Below, piece by piece: positions 34,726 to 44,847 of a stretch of DNA of 64,000 nt (position 1 is the first letter of the stretch; each line of letters opens with the position of its first letter). Origin of the DNA: Bacteroidaceae bacterium (lineage in GTDB: Bacteria; Bacteroidota; Bacteroidia; Bacteroidales; Bacteroidaceae); NCBI GenBank assembly GCA_017646665.1, contig JAGCMB010000010.1:1-64000 (forward strand). Direction: 5' to 3'. Made by a program: the position numbers and the translations under genes. Below the pieces are notes generated by a model that saw only the letters and a list, made by a program, of their open reading frames with translations, did not search any database and was not told where the DNA came from.

Positions 34726-34741
34726 CAATTGTTTGCGTTAA

Positions 34742-37700
34742 TCACTTTACGAGTATCTTTTTACCCGATGATGTAACATAGACACCATTTTTTTCGGGGA
34801 TAACCACTTTCACGCCATTCAAATCAAAGAATTCCACTTCAGCCTCATCCACTTCAACACCATCTATTGATGTTACGGTCTGTTTATCGGCCAAATACAC
34901 TGTTGTCACATTTCCGATTTCCGACTTCAATAGATATGCCTTGTTAGCTGTTACACCTGAAGAAGAAGATGTTTTCAGTGTCATTTTTGCACCAGCAGCA
35001 GTTGTTGTTGCAAGTGTTGCAAGAAACTCACCTTTGGTAAAATAGGCTCTGATTGTAACACCATGCAGAAGGTTATTCTCAACAAACGGTGTATTGTCAT
35101 CGGGGAGTATTGTTGTTTCGTATGTCGCCTGATTACCTGCGTAGATTACAGGCATATAAGCCGGCACGACACCACCCTTCACCTCTTCTATGAATGCATA
35201 ATTATACTCAGTTGTATTATATGTCCATTTTGCAGCTTCGGTTACGACGTAGGCTGTAACGCCATCGGGAATTGTCATTGCAAAAGGATAACAAGCTGCC
35301 AGCACCTTTGCTTTGGGAATTTCAAGCTTAAAATTCGTCACTTTCTGAACCTTCCACAAATTGCTCTCATCGGAAAAGCTACCGAATTTTACACCTGTGA
35401 CTTTGCTTGACACCGCACTGAGATAATTATTGCTGCCGACAAGTCTGAAAGCATACAGGCTCTGTTCCTCGTCAACACAAACGGCCTCTAACAAACTGGC
35501 TTCATCAACACCCTTCAAATCGGAGATGTTATCGCCTGAAGCGCAAGAAAAATACATACCGGTCTGCACATTCTTCAAAAGAAAACCGCCATCAACAGCC
35601 TCCCAAAACCATACCTGGTCGGGGTTTGTATTCACTTTGGCTGTTACACGGTCAAGACTCCAGGTAATGTCACCTGTGAGTCCAACAGTAGTTGTTGTAC
35701 CGCAAGTCAACGCTGTCCCATCGTTCTTTGAAGATATATTATAGAACAGGCCGGGCTCCAAACCCTTTACCTCGTTTGCCTTTCCATATATCATCTTGCG
35801 TGTTCCATCATATCCTACGGCAACAATGTATGCAGAATTTCCTGTAAAAAGAACCTTTGTATCGGAGTGCGAATTAAATGTTGCAGCAAGACCATACATT
35901 GTAATGTGTGTGAGAACACCATCAGCATCGTATGTTTCAAAAGCAACAGCATTCTTCACTTTCGCATGCTCCACACGTATTGTACCGGTAGGCACACCGT
36001 TACCACTTTTGGGGGGAGTACATCCATAGCCATACTCGGCAGGCACTTCAAGTGCGAGTTTGTCGCGATAAATATGGAAGTTATGAGCATTGATATAGTT
36101 GATTTCCTCCTTTGGTGTAGGATAACCCATTGTACGTACATGCTCCTTCAAGTTGTCAATCATCTCTGCCGAAATTACAATCCAACCCGGAGAGTAGTCC
36201 TCGATGTAGGCATTTATAGGTTTAAGCATACCGGCCTTCTCAAAGAAAGGAAGGAGATTAAGGCCTGTACTGTCACATGCAAGTTTCATCCAGTTCACCT
36301 GTTGCTTGCCCGGTGTATTGTACTTTGAGCCGTAGTTGGCATCGGTACGTATTCCCTCAATAACCATTGGAATGATATCGGGAGACTTGCCGGCCAATGT
36401 TCCCCAAAGGTTCAACTGCCAAAATGGAACAAGTTTCACAAAGTGGTCATAATTGCGGCTGGTAGTTGTCACAGAACCTATATTCTTTCCATCGGCATCA
36501 TAACCTGTAACTGTTTTCTCGGCAGGTACGGTGCCATGATAGTCGGGACCATCCTGCAACTGCCATGAAACACCCTTGCGGATACCCTCCTCGAAATATG
36601 TCTGCATGCGACCGCCACGCATACCCGAATAGCTGTCGATACCGGACTTTTCATCCTCAAGGCGCAACCAGTTGCGGTCGCCTGTAAAATGGAGCTGAGC
36701 CCATGCAGCATATATATTGTTTGTAGTCTCGCCGCAGCCCGGCCATTTGAAACCTGGATTCACCTGATTGTTATGCCCCCACTCGTGACCAACGCCCCAG
36801 AAATCGAAGTTCTTAGCATCGGGAGTCATGATGCCGCCCAAACTACCAATGTGGCAGTATGCACCATCACCACCGGCCGCCATAAAGCCATAATTGGTCG
36901 CGTAGAACAGCTGACGGTTCTTCACCTGACGGCCATACTTTTCCAAGCCGAGAATATCACGCTCTGCCCACTGTGTCTGCTCATAAAGAGTCATCAGTGA
37001 ATCCACATTGGCGGGACAATGCTTGAGCCAAGAACATACAGGGTAGGCAAGCTGTGCGTGACGTGAACGGGTGATGATAATTGTAGAGTCGTTGGATGCG
37101 CGGTCTTTGAGCATAGCTTTCCAATCGCTGTTGGTCATAGTTTCCTGATCCCAGTAACCCTGTACCGGAGCATTCACAAAGTGTACCTTTACATTAGGTG
37201 CTTTCTCAAAATCATCGGTATAATAATTGATAAACACATTACCCTCGGTCTGTGCTGTAATTACATTCAATCCATTCTTTAATGAATATGCGCTTGAGCT
37301 CTCGTTCACCAACCAGTTCTTGATTTTCACGCCGACACCATATTCACCAATGCCGCTTGCAACAACGATACAAGACTCGCCGGCCTTCAGGTAGACACCG
37401 GTCGGATTCTCATAGTTGTTGTATTGGCTACTGACCTTGAGATTGTTCCTGAGGGTAGATGTTGTCATATATGGTTCATATTCACCAACGCGGAATTTCT
37501 TGTACGCTGCTGCATCGGCAAGTAGATTGTCAACCAAAGCCTTCACATCGGCATCGGCAATACCGTTACTGCTTGTCACGCCGGGCTTGAGAACTGTATA
37601 CAAATCATCCTCAAAATATTGTTCAAAAGCCGAGGTCTTTGTATTGTCTATCTCATAGGCCTCAATCTCGGCAGCCGAAGCAAAGCCGTTTGCACCGCTC

Positions 37701-38131
37701 TTGATTGTAAAGCGTACACGACCACACTCCACTCCACCATCGGGGATGATGAAATCATACACCGCGCTTGAACCGCCAAGCTTGTATGTACCAATCTTTA
37801 TAAATGTACTGCTATTGGTTGATGTTGCATAGTATAGGTCCACCTCGTTCCAGTTACCGTTAGGTGTACCATCCTGACGGGGGATATATCTCATATAGTC
37901 AATATGGGACACCTGCTTGAGGTTAACAATAAAAGTTACCGGAAAACTTGTACCAGTTCCCGAATATGAACTGTGCCATATTGTAGAGGTATTACCATCG
38001 AGAGCGTATTTCGCTTCGTTACCATCCTGATAACTGCTCGCATAGGCACCACTGATTGCCACCTTCTTGTCCTGGGCATTTACGCCAAGCACAGCAGCAA
38101 CAAACAAGAATAGAAATAGGATTCTTTTCAT
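34742..38131 (-). CDS. Secreted M60-like (enhancin-type) metallopeptidase
   Basis: A 1129-residue exported protein with a signal peptide (1-20). An F5/8 type C carbohydrate-binding domain follows (about 22-160; DGNTSTIWHSSYSGTG, RYIPRQDG). The peptidase M60 domain (about 235-690) carries the zinc motif HEWGH (449-453, within GVGHEWGHNNQVN) and a likely third ligand Glu468 (GCGETTNN). The rest is beta-rich and ends with a tail FDLNGVKVV...NGVYVTSSGKKILVK. Family members cut mucin-type O-glycosylated proteins, so the likely substrate is host mucin, outside the cell or on its surface. It is a single gene with its own terminator. The catalytic set appears complete. Confidence 0.88.
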   Translation of the reverse strand: MKRILFLFLFVAAVLGVNAQDKKVAISGAYASSYQDGNEAKYALDGNTSTIWHSSYSGTGTSFPVTFIVNLKQVSHIDYMRYIPRQDGTPNGNWNEVDLYYATSTNSSTFIKIGTYKLGGSSAVYDFIIPDGGVECGRVRFTIKSGANGFASAAEIEAYEIDNTKTSAFEQYFEDDLYTVLKPGVTSSNGIADADVKALVDNLLADAAAYKKFRVGEYEPYMTTSTLRNNLKVSSQYNNYENPTGVYLKAGESCIVVASGIGEYGVGVKIKNWLVNESSSAYSLKNGLNVITAQTEGNVFINYYTDDFEKAPNVKVHFVNAPVQGYWDQETMTNSDWKAMLKDRASNDSTIIITRSRHAQLAYPVCSWLKHCPANVDSLMTLYEQTQWAERDILGLEKYGRQVKNRQLFYATNYGFMAAGGDGAYCHIGSLGGIMTPDAKNFDFWGVGHEWGHNNQVNPGFKWPGCGETTNNIYAAWAQLHFTGDRNWLRLEDEKSGIDSYSGMRGGRMQTYFEEGIRKGVSWQLQDGPDYHGTVPAEKTVTGYDADGKNIGSVTTTSRNYDHFVKLVPFWQLNLWGTLAGKSPDIIPMVIEGIRTDANYGSKYNTPGKQQVNWMKLACDSTGLNLLPFFEKAGMLKPINAYIEDYSPGWIVISAEMIDNLKEHVRTMGYPTPKEEINYINAHNFHIYRDKLALEVPAEYGYGCTPPKSGNGVPTGTIRVEHAKVKNAVAFETYDADGVLTHITMYGLAATFNSHSDTKVLFTGNSAYIVAVGYDGTRKMIYGKANEVKGLEPGLFYNISSKNDGTALTCGTTTTVGLTGDITWSLDRVTAKVNTNPDQVWFWEAVDGGFLLKNVQTGMYFSCASGDNISDLKGVDEASLLEAVCVDEEQSLYAFRLVGSNNYLSAVSSKVTGVKFGSFSDESNLWKVQKVTNFKLEIPKAKVLAACYPFAMTIPDGVTAYVVTEAAKWTYNTTEYNYAFIEEVKGGVVPAYMPVIYAGNQATYETTILPDDNTPFVENNLLHGVTIRAYFTKGEFLATLATTTAAGAKMTLKTSSSSGVTANKAYLLKSEIGNVTTVYLADKQTVTSIDGVEVDEAEVEFFDLNGVKVVIPEKNGVYVTSSGKKILVK

Positions 38132-38222
38132 TTTTACTTTGGTTTATTATTCTTATTTTTTGTAAAAGTAGTACATTATTTATAATTATAAGGTATAAAG
38201 CGGCAAAAAATAGTAAAAATCA

Positions 38223-38246
38223 AAGGGATGCGCAGTGGCATCCCTT
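38223..38246 (-). terminator. Terminator of glnN
   Basis: AAGGGATGC (38223-38231) and GCATCCCTT (38238-38246) form a stem 30 bp past the glnN stop codon; the minus strand after it is T-rich. Confidence 0.8.
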
Positions 38247-38275
38247 GAAATATCGTCTATTTGAAAAATCAAAAA

Positions 38276-40459
38276 TCAGACAATGAACAACAGTTCTCTG
38301 TATTTAGGCAATGTCCAAAGTTCATTGTCAACCACAAGTTCAAGATTATCGATGTGAGAACGTATCTCTTCGAGCATAGGAGCTACAGTATCGTGATAGG
38401 CTATTGCCTTGTCACGCTCGGATGCAATACGATTGGCAACCTTGCGGCGCTCTACGAGTTCTGCCACAAGACGTCGTATCTCGGCAACGTGCCCAGCCAT
38501 CTTCTTAACAAGTTCGATATTTTCTGCCGATAGACGGTCACCCTCTTCCTTGCCAATTACCTGCTCCATCTTTATTACATTGTCGAGAAGCGAACTCTGG
38601 TATTTTGTCGCCGTCGGGATAATGTGATTGAGCGCAAGGTCACCAAGGACACGCGCCTCAATCTGTATCTTCTTGGTATACATTTCCCATTTTATCTCAT
38701 TGCGTGCACAAAGTTCTGTCTCTGTCATAACATCCATATCGCGGAACATTGTCACACTCTCCTTGTCGAGATAACGGTCAAAGACAATCGGTGCACTGGC
38801 TTCACAGTCCAAGCCACGACGCGCAGCCTCGCGACGCCATTCATCGCTGTATCCGTTGCCATCGAAACGGACAGGCTTGCTGTACTTTATATATTTGCGG
38901 ATAATCTTGACAAGCGCATCCTCTTTAGAGTGTCCCTTGTCAATGAGAGCATCAACCTCGCGTTTAAAGATAGTCAACTGCTCGGCCATTGCAGTGTTGA
39001 GAGCAATCATTGCCGATGCACAGTTTGCCTCGGCACCTACTGCGCGGAACTCAAAACGGTTTCCGGTGAATGCAAATGGCGAGGTACGGTTACGGTCTGT
39101 GTTATCAATCATCAATTCCGGTATTGACGGTATGTTAAGACGCAACTCGCGTTTGCTGAGGATTTTGACAACATCATCAGTTGTTTCCATATGGTCGAGC
39201 ACCGAGGATAGATGCGAGCCCAAGAAACTTGATATGATTGCGGGAGGAGCTTCGGCTGCGCCAAGACGGTGAGCATTGGCTGCCGACATTATACTTGCCT
39301 TGAGTAGTCCATTATGACGATAGATTGCAGCAAGGGTATTCACTACAAAAGTGATAAAGCGCAAGTTGTCCTTGTCGTTCTTTCCCGGAGCCATAAGCAG
39401 AACACCGGTATCTGTGCCAAGCGACCAGTTGTTGTGTTTTCCCGAGCCGTTCACGCCCTTAAAAGGTTTTTCGTGCAGCAACACACGAAAACCGTGACGA
39501 CGCGCAACCTCTTTCATCAAAGCCATTATGAGCATATTGTGGTCAACAGCCAAGTTGCACTCTTCATAAATTGGTGCAAGCTCAAACTGATTTGGAGCAG
39601 CTTCGTTGTGACAGGTCTTTGCAGGAATACCAAGCTTCATAGCCTCAACTTCAAGCTCCTTCATAAACGCAGCAACGCGCTTAGGTATTGAACCGAAATA
39701 ATGGTCTTCGAGCTGTTGATTCTTTGCACTGTCGTGTCCCATAAGGGTGCGGCCCGTCAACAACAGGTCGGGACGTGCAAGCAACATACCTTCATCAACA
39801 AGGAAATACTCCTGTTCCCAACCAAGATATGTTGTCACTTTCTTCACATTCTTGTCAAAGTAGCGGCACACATCGGTGGCAGCCTTGTCAACAGCACGCA
39901 ATGACTTTAACAAAGGAGCCTTATAGTCAAGCGCTTCGCCTGTGTATGAAATGAACACTGTCGGGATACACAATGTATCGTCTATCAGAAAGGCAGGCGA
40001 TGTAGGGTCCCAAGCACTGTATCCACGAGCCTCGAAAGTACTGCGGATACCACCGTTGGGGAATGACGAGGCGTCGGGTTCCTGCTGAACAAGCAATTTG
40101 CCGGAAAACTCTTCAAGCACACCGCCCTTACCATCGTGCTCAATGAAAGCATCGTGCTTCTCGGCGGTTGTTTCTGTCAACGGGTGGAACCAGTGAGTGT
40201 AATGTGTTGCACCATTCTCAACAGCCCAGCGTTTCATTCCCTCGGCTACACTGTCAGCTATTGAACTATCAAGTGGGGCATCGTTGTCAATAACATCAAT
40301 GAGTTTATAATATACCTCCTTGGGGAGATACTTGAACATCTTTTCACGGTTAAAGACCTTTGCTCCAAAATAGTCCGAAGGACGCAATTCACAATCGGGA
40401 ACCTCAATGGCTTTTTTTCCAAAAGCTGCCGATATTACCTCAAAACGTAACTTTGACAT
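38276..40459 (-). CDS. glnN: Glutamine synthetase, type III
   Basis: A 727-residue type III glutamine synthetase, the large form common in Bacteroidetes, condensing ammonia and glutamate with ATP. Family marks are the N-terminal RPSDYFGAKVFN, HYTHWFHPLTETTAEKHDAF, the glutamate/ATP site NEAAPNQFELAPIYEE, NGSGKHNNWSLGTDTG, and the C-terminal helical region unique to type III. It is complete. It is a single gene with a close-to-consensus promoter (40504-40534) and its own terminator. No nitrogen-control site could be recognised. Confidence 0.97.
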   Translation of the reverse strand: MSKLRFEVISAAFGKKAIEVPDCELRPSDYFGAKVFNREKMFKYLPKEVYYKLIDVIDNDAPLDSSIADSVAEGMKRWAVENGATHYTHWFHPLTETTAEKHDAFIEHDGKGGVLEEFSGKLLVQQEPDASSFPNGGIRSTFEARGYSAWDPTSPAFLIDDTLCIPTVFISYTGEALDYKAPLLKSLRAVDKAATDVCRYFDKNVKKVTTYLGWEQEYFLVDEGMLLARPDLLLTGRTLMGHDSAKNQQLEDHYFGSIPKRVAAFMKELEVEAMKLGIPAKTCHNEAAPNQFELAPIYEECNLAVDHNMLIMALMKEVARRHGFRVLLHEKPFKGVNGSGKHNNWSLGTDTGVLLMAPGKNDKDNLRFITFVVNTLAAIYRHNGLLKASIMSAANAHRLGAAEAPPAIISSFLGSHLSSVLDHMETTDDVVKILSKRELRLNIPSIPELMIDNTDRNRTSPFAFTGNRFEFRAVGAEANCASAMIALNTAMAEQLTIFKREVDALIDKGHSKEDALVKIIRKYIKYSKPVRFDGNGYSDEWRREAARRGLDCEASAPIVFDRYLDKESVTMFRDMDVMTETELCARNEIKWEMYTKKIQIEARVLGDLALNHIIPTATKYQSSLLDNVIKMEQVIGKEEGDRLSAENIELVKKMAGHVAEIRRLVAELVERRKVANRIASERDKAIAYHDTVAPMLEEIRSHIDNLELVVDNELWTLPKYRELLFIV

Positions 40460-40503
40460 TATAATATGTTTTAATTATCTTTTTGCTAATTCAAATACTG
40501 ATG

Positions 40504-40534
40504 CAAATATAACAGCATAACCTCACAAGACAAA
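40504..40534 (-). promoter_or_regulatory. Promoter of glnN
   Basis: On the minus strand TTTG (40534-40531), 19 bp, then TATATTTG (40511-40504): an exact match to the Bacteroidetes consensus. The leader is about 38 nt. Confidence 0.7.
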
Positions 40535-40820
40535 GAATTTTCAATAAAATAGCATATATTTTTCAAAAAAAAAGCAAAAAAGACAAGGACTATTATAATA
40601 AACAAAGACATTTCAAGGAACAAAAACCAAAAAATCACCCCTAAAACAAAAAATGCGAAAAAATCAAACAAATATCATTTTGAAAGCAAAAACATTAAAG
40701 TCACTTACATTTTAACACAAAGCAAAAGAACAAGCAGCAAGCAACGGACAACAATTACAAGACAGAGAGTCGAAAAAATAAATGGAATAGCATTAAAAAA
40801 ATATAAAAAAATAAGCCTTA

Positions 40821-40844
40821 TTATTCAATATTTGAATAACTTTG
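40821..40844 (+). promoter_or_regulatory. nagA promoter with overlapping operator-like palindrome
   Basis: TAACTTTG (40837-40844) fits the -7 box. The 19-bp palindrome TTATTCAATATTTGAATAA (40821-40839; 8-bp arms, 3-bp centre) overlaps its upstream edge, a good place for a repressor to act. The leader is about 75 nt. The identity of any regulator is unknown. Confidence 0.5.
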
Positions 40845-40924
40845 TGAGGAAAAGCACGTATACCCGACGACATTCGGGCTACAACATAACCCCAAACAGA
40901 CACAATAGTTAACCATAAAATATT

Positions 40925-42088
40925 ATGCTTAAGCAAATTATCAATGCAAGAATCCTCACACCACAAGGTTGGATGAAGGACGGTTCGGTAATCATCAGAG
41001 ATAACAAGATTCTCGAGGTTACAAACTGCGACCTAGCTGTAGTAGGCGCAGAAGTTATTGATGCCAAAGGTATGCACGTTGTACCCGGCGGTGTAGAAAT
41101 CCACATTCACGGTGGTGGCGGTTGCGACTTTATGGAGGGAACAGAAGAGGCTTTCCGCGGAGCAATCAAGGCACACATGAAACACGGAACAACAAGTATC
41201 TTCCCTACCCTTTCATCATCAACAGTTCCTATGATTGAGGCCGCTGCAGAAACTTGTACCAAGCTGATGGCAGAGCCAAACAGCCCTGTACTCGGTTTGC
41301 ACCTGGAGGGACACTACCTGAATATGGCAATGGCCGGCGGTCAGTTGCCCGAGAACATCAAAGACCCCGATCCAAACGAATATATTCCTTTGGTTGAAAA
41401 ATGGGATTGTATCAAGCGTTGGGACGCTGCCCCTGAATTGCCGGGAGCAATGCAGTTTGGTAAGTACATCACCTCAAAAGGAATTCTTGCATCAGTAGCA
41501 CACACACAGGCTGAATATGACGACATTCACGCTGCGCGCAAGAACGGTTACACACACGCGACACACTTCTACAACGCGATGCCGGGCTTCCACAAACGTC
41601 GTGAATACAAGTATGAAGGTACAGTAGAGAGTATTTATCTACACGAAGATATGACTGTCGAGGTTGTTGCCGATGGAATACACGTTCCTCCAACAATCCT
41701 TCGCCTCATCCACCGCATAAAGGGTGTTGAGCGCGCCTGCGTAATCACCGATGCGTTGGCTTGTGCAGCAAGCGACAGCACAACAGCATTTGACCCACGC
41801 GTGATTATTGAAGACGGCGTATGTAAGCTCGCCGACCGCACAGCACTCGCCGGTTCTGTAGCTACTATGGACCGCCTAATCCGCACATTGGTACAGAAGG
41901 CCGAAATTCCTCTCGAAGACGCAGTACGTATGGCTTCAGAAACACCTGCAAAGATAATGAATGTTTACGACCGTAAGGGTTCATTGCAGAAAGACAAGGA
42001 TGCAGACATCATGATTCTCGACGACGATTTGAACATACGCGCCGTATGGGCAATGGGACAGCTTGTCGAGGGTACATCCAAACTATAA
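40925..42088 (+). CDS. nagA: N-acetylglucosamine-6-phosphate deacetylase
   Basis: A 387-residue amidohydrolase removing acetate from GlcNAc-6-phosphate, the first committed step of amino-sugar breakdown. Seen: HIHGGGGCDFMEGT near residue 60, the metal-binding LHLEGHYLN, THFYNAMPGFHKR, and the catalytic Asp region ALAGSVATMDRLIR. The length is normal and there is no signal peptide. It is a single gene with a terminator and a possible operator. nagB is not next to it. Together with the secreted hydrolases it fits use of host amino sugars. Confidence 0.95.
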   Translation: MLKQIINARILTPQGWMKDGSVIIRDNKILEVTNCDLAVVGAEVIDAKGMHVVPGGVEIHIHGGGGCDFMEGTEEAFRGAIKAHMKHGTTSIFPTLSSSTVPMIEAAAETCTKLMAEPNSPVLGLHLEGHYLNMAMAGGQLPENIKDPDPNEYIPLVEKWDCIKRWDAAPELPGAMQFGKYITSKGILASVAHTQAEYDDIHAARKNGYTHATHFYNAMPGFHKRREYKYEGTVESIYLHEDMTVEVVADGIHVPPTILRLIHRIKGVERACVITDALACAASDSTTAFDPRVIIEDGVCKLADRTALAGSVATMDRLIRTLVQKAEIPLEDAVRMASETPAKIMNVYDRKGSLQKDKDADIMILDDDLNIRAVWAMGQLVEGTSKL

Positions 42089-42106
42089 AAAAGGATATTT
42101 CTTTTC

Positions 42107-42138
42107 AAAACGTTGCGCCAATCGGCGCAACGTTTTTT
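42107..42138 (+). terminator. Terminator of nagA
   Basis: AAAACGTTGCGCC (42107-42119) and GGCGCAACGTTTT (42124-42136) with a 4-nt loop and T run. Confidence 0.9.
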
Positions 42139-42256
42139 TTGCCATAACAGCAAACAAAAAGCATTGTATAATTGTTATTATTATCAGAAAAACTTAATTT
42201 TATTATAAACTCTATAAAAGTTGTGAAAGAGGTGGGATATAAATCGTCCAATTCAT

Positions 42257-42264
42257 TATCTTTG
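42257..42264 (+). promoter_or_regulatory. Candidate -7 box of the dcp operon
   Basis: TATCTTTG matches TAnnTTTG, 62 bp before the dcp start. No TTTG is found at the usual -33 distance. Confidence 0.4.
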
Positions 42265-42326
42265 TAGAGTTTAGCATATTAAGGAATATATAAGACATAA
42301 GCCGGACAACAACAAACGGAACAATT

Positions 42327-44405
42327 ATGACAACCAACAATAACAAAGTATCTGAAAACAATCCATTTCTGGAGCCATACAGCACCCCATACAGAGCCAT
42401 CCCATACGACCGCATAACTCTTGGGCACTATATACCAGCCATAAAGGAAGGGATAAAGCAAGAGGAGGAGATTATCAGGAACATCTGCAACAGCAACGCC
42501 CCGGCAACTTTTGAAAACACCATTGCCGCATTGGACTATGCAGGCCTGATGCTCGGTAATGTGATAGGTGCATTCAACGCCGTTGCCAACGCCTGCAGCA
42601 ACGACGAGATATTAGCCATAGAGGAGGAAATGCAACAACTATACGTTGCACACAAGAACAACATCACTCTTAACGAACAGTTGTTCGCCCGCGTGAAAGC
42701 AGTCTTTGAAAGCGACAACAATGACCTAACAACCGAACAGCGCCGCCTGCTTGAACAGACATACGACAGTTTTGTACGCAATGGAGCAAACCTTGTAGGT
42801 GCTGAGCGCGACGAATACAGACAGCTCACAGAACGCCTTGCCACACTTGAAATAAAATTCCAAGAGAACAGCATCAAGGACACCGATGCCTACACCCTAT
42901 ATATAGAAAACAGAAAAGACCTTGAAGGAGTGCCCGAAGACGTCATTGAATCGGCACACAACAATGCCAAAGAAAACGGGAAAGAAGGATGGCTGTTCAC
43001 ACTGCACCGCCCAAGCTACCTGCCATTTATGACATTCTGCCGTAACCGTGAACTACGCAGGCAGATGTATATGGCATACGACAGCATTGGTGCAAAAGGC
43101 AATGAACACGACAACTGCAATACAGTAAAAGAAATAGTGAACAGCCGTTTAAAGCTTGCGCGTCTGCTTGGTTACAACACATACAGCGACTATGTGCTTA
43201 GCGAGCGTATGGCACAAAACACCGATGCAGTGTTTGCAATGTTGGGCAAACTGACATGGTCATACCTACCCACTGCACGCAAGGAGATAGAAGAGGTTAC
43301 AACTTTTGCAAAAGAGAACGAGGGCGAGGATTTCGACTTCCAGCCTTGGGACTTTGCATACTACAGCGAGAAATTGAAGGAACAGAAATTCGACCTCACC
43401 GACGAGATGGTACGCCCCTATTTCGAGCTCAACCAAGCAATATACGGTGCATTCTACCTTGCCACAAGACTCTACGGTATCACATTCAAGCAAAATCACG
43501 AAATCCCCGTATTCACCCCCGACGCCAAGGTATGGGAGGTGTACGACTACGATGGAAAATATCTTGCACTGCTCTACTGCGACTTTTTCGCGCGCAAGGG
43601 AAAACACGCAGGAGCGTGGATGGACAGCATAAAGCCACAATACAAAGAGATAAACGGAGTTGACCACAGGCCACACATAACCCTGTCCACAAACTACCGC
43701 AAGCCTATGCCAGGCAAGCCTACACTGCTGAACCACGATGAGTTCAACACACTGATGCACGAGTTCGGACACTGTCTGCACGGAATATTGTCGAATGTGA
43801 CCTACCCATCACAATGCAGCCCTAATGTACTATGGGATTTTGTAGAGATGCCATCGCAGATAATGGAGAATTTTGCTACCGAAGAGGAGTTCCTGCAACA
43901 TTTTGCTTTCCATCACAAGAGTGGCGACAACATACCAACAGAAACATTGCACAAGATACAAAAGACACGTACATTCAACGCCGGGTATCAATGCATACGC
44001 CAAGTGAGGCTGGGCCTTCTCGACCAAGCGTGGCACAACATTTCGCAGCCATTCCAGGGAGATGTGCTGGAGTACGAGCACTCTGCCACCGAAGCGCTTA
44101 AAGTATTGCCACACATCAAAGGAACCGGCATAACAACAAACTTCGGACACATAATGTCGGGAGGATATTCCGCCGGATATTACAGCTACAAATGGGCCGA
44201 AATGCTCGATGCCGACGCCTTTTCACGTTTCAAGGAAGAGGGAGTAATGAATATGAAGGTTGCCCAATCATTCCGAGAAGAGATTCTGTCAAAAGGTGAC
44301 AGCGAACACCCAATGGCACTCTACTTGCGTTTCCGTGGTCACAAGCCACAAATCGAGCCACTACTTGAACGTGACGGCATAAAGACCATTTGTCCACACC
44401 TGTAA
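42327..44405 (+). CDS. dcp: M3 family peptidyl-dipeptidase
   Basis: A 692-residue zinc peptidase of family M3 (oligopeptidase A/Dcp type), which trims oligopeptides, usually removing C-terminal dipeptides. The N-terminal helical domain starts NPFLEPYSTPYRAIPYDRI, typical of Bacteroidetes Dcp. The zinc motif HEFGH lies in LMHEFGHCLHGILSNV, with the third Glu in WDFVEMPSQIMENFA. The C-terminal GGYSAGYYSYKWAEMLDADAF is a strong family mark. No signal peptide is seen, so it acts in the cytoplasm. It opens an operon with the lipoprotein gene 13 bp on. Confidence 0.93.
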   Translation: MTTNNNKVSENNPFLEPYSTPYRAIPYDRITLGHYIPAIKEGIKQEEEIIRNICNSNAPATFENTIAALDYAGLMLGNVIGAFNAVANACSNDEILAIEEEMQQLYVAHKNNITLNEQLFARVKAVFESDNNDLTTEQRRLLEQTYDSFVRNGANLVGAERDEYRQLTERLATLEIKFQENSIKDTDAYTLYIENRKDLEGVPEDVIESAHNNAKENGKEGWLFTLHRPSYLPFMTFCRNRELRRQMYMAYDSIGAKGNEHDNCNTVKEIVNSRLKLARLLGYNTYSDYVLSERMAQNTDAVFAMLGKLTWSYLPTARKEIEEVTTFAKENEGEDFDFQPWDFAYYSEKLKEQKFDLTDEMVRPYFELNQAIYGAFYLATRLYGITFKQNHEIPVFTPDAKVWEVYDYDGKYLALLYCDFFARKGKHAGAWMDSIKPQYKEINGVDHRPHITLSTNYRKPMPGKPTLLNHDEFNTLMHEFGHCLHGILSNVTYPSQCSPNVLWDFVEMPSQIMENFATEEEFLQHFAFHHKSGDNIPTETLHKIQKTRTFNAGYQCIRQVRLGLLDQAWHNISQPFQGDVLEYEHSATEALKVLPHIKGTGITTNFGHIMSGGYSAGYYSYKWAEMLDADAFSRFKEEGVMNMKVAQSFREEILSKGDSEHPMALYLRFRGHKPQIEPLLERDGIKTICPHL

Positions 44406-44418
44406 ATGAGATTAATAT

Positions 44419-44847
44419 ATGAAAGAGATTGCAAAAACAACAAAGAGAATTATCTTTGTATTGGCACTTATAACCATTGTTGCCTGCAACAACAGCGACG
44501 ACATAAACGAGATTTTCATCGGACATAACTGGAAACTGACCTACATTGAAGAGGAAGGCATCAGACGATGGCCGTCGCAAGACAAGAGATATGACCTGAC
44601 ATTCACCGAAAACTATTTCAACGCAAGCACTCCCGGCGGAGGTAAAATCAACGGACGCTGGTTCGCCGACGGCAAGACACGTGAATTCAATTGCAGCAAC
44701 ATACAAACAGAAAGCATTGGCGCAAACGACACCATTGGAATACAGATGGTGCAGATTTTCAACAAAGCCACATCATACGAAGGGGACATTCACTACATAC
44801 AGATAAAAACAGAAGACAACGATTTAATGCAGTTCTATAACAGATGA
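44419..44847 (+). CDS. Small lipoprotein (DUF4847-like)
   Basis: A 142-residue lipoprotein. The signal peptide ends in the lipobox IVAC (Cys23), so it is anchored to the inner or outer membrane. The mature part is small and beta-rich (GHNWKLTYIEEEG, YDLTFTENYFNAS, GRWFADGKTREF), like lipocalin-type domains; I recall such proteins as DUF4847 in Bacteroidetes but cannot confirm it. Its stop codon overlaps the start of the deaminase gene by 4 bp (ATGA), so all four genes from dcp to the S41 protease form one operon. The function is unknown. Confidence 0.75.
   Translation: MKEIAKTTKRIIFVLALITIVACNNSDDINEIFIGHNWKLTYIEEEGIRRWPSQDKRYDLTFTENYFNASTPGGGKINGRWFADGKTREFNCSNIQTESIGANDTIGIQMVQIFNKATSYEGDIHYIQIKTEDNDLMQFYNR

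Larger units (their letters stand above)
40460..40924. other. Intergenic region between glnN and nagA
   Basis: About 465 bp between divergent genes, very AT-rich with long A runs; the short open frames there are low-complexity and not convincing genes. It holds the glnN promoter (40504-40534), and the nagA -7 box with an overlapping palindrome (40821-40844). Nothing else is recognised between 40540 and 40815. Confidence 0.6.

Noticed and set aside
40486..40671. 61-residue Phe-rich minus-strand frame
   Set aside because: It comes from translating A-rich DNA in the glnN leader and promoter; no coding signal is seen.
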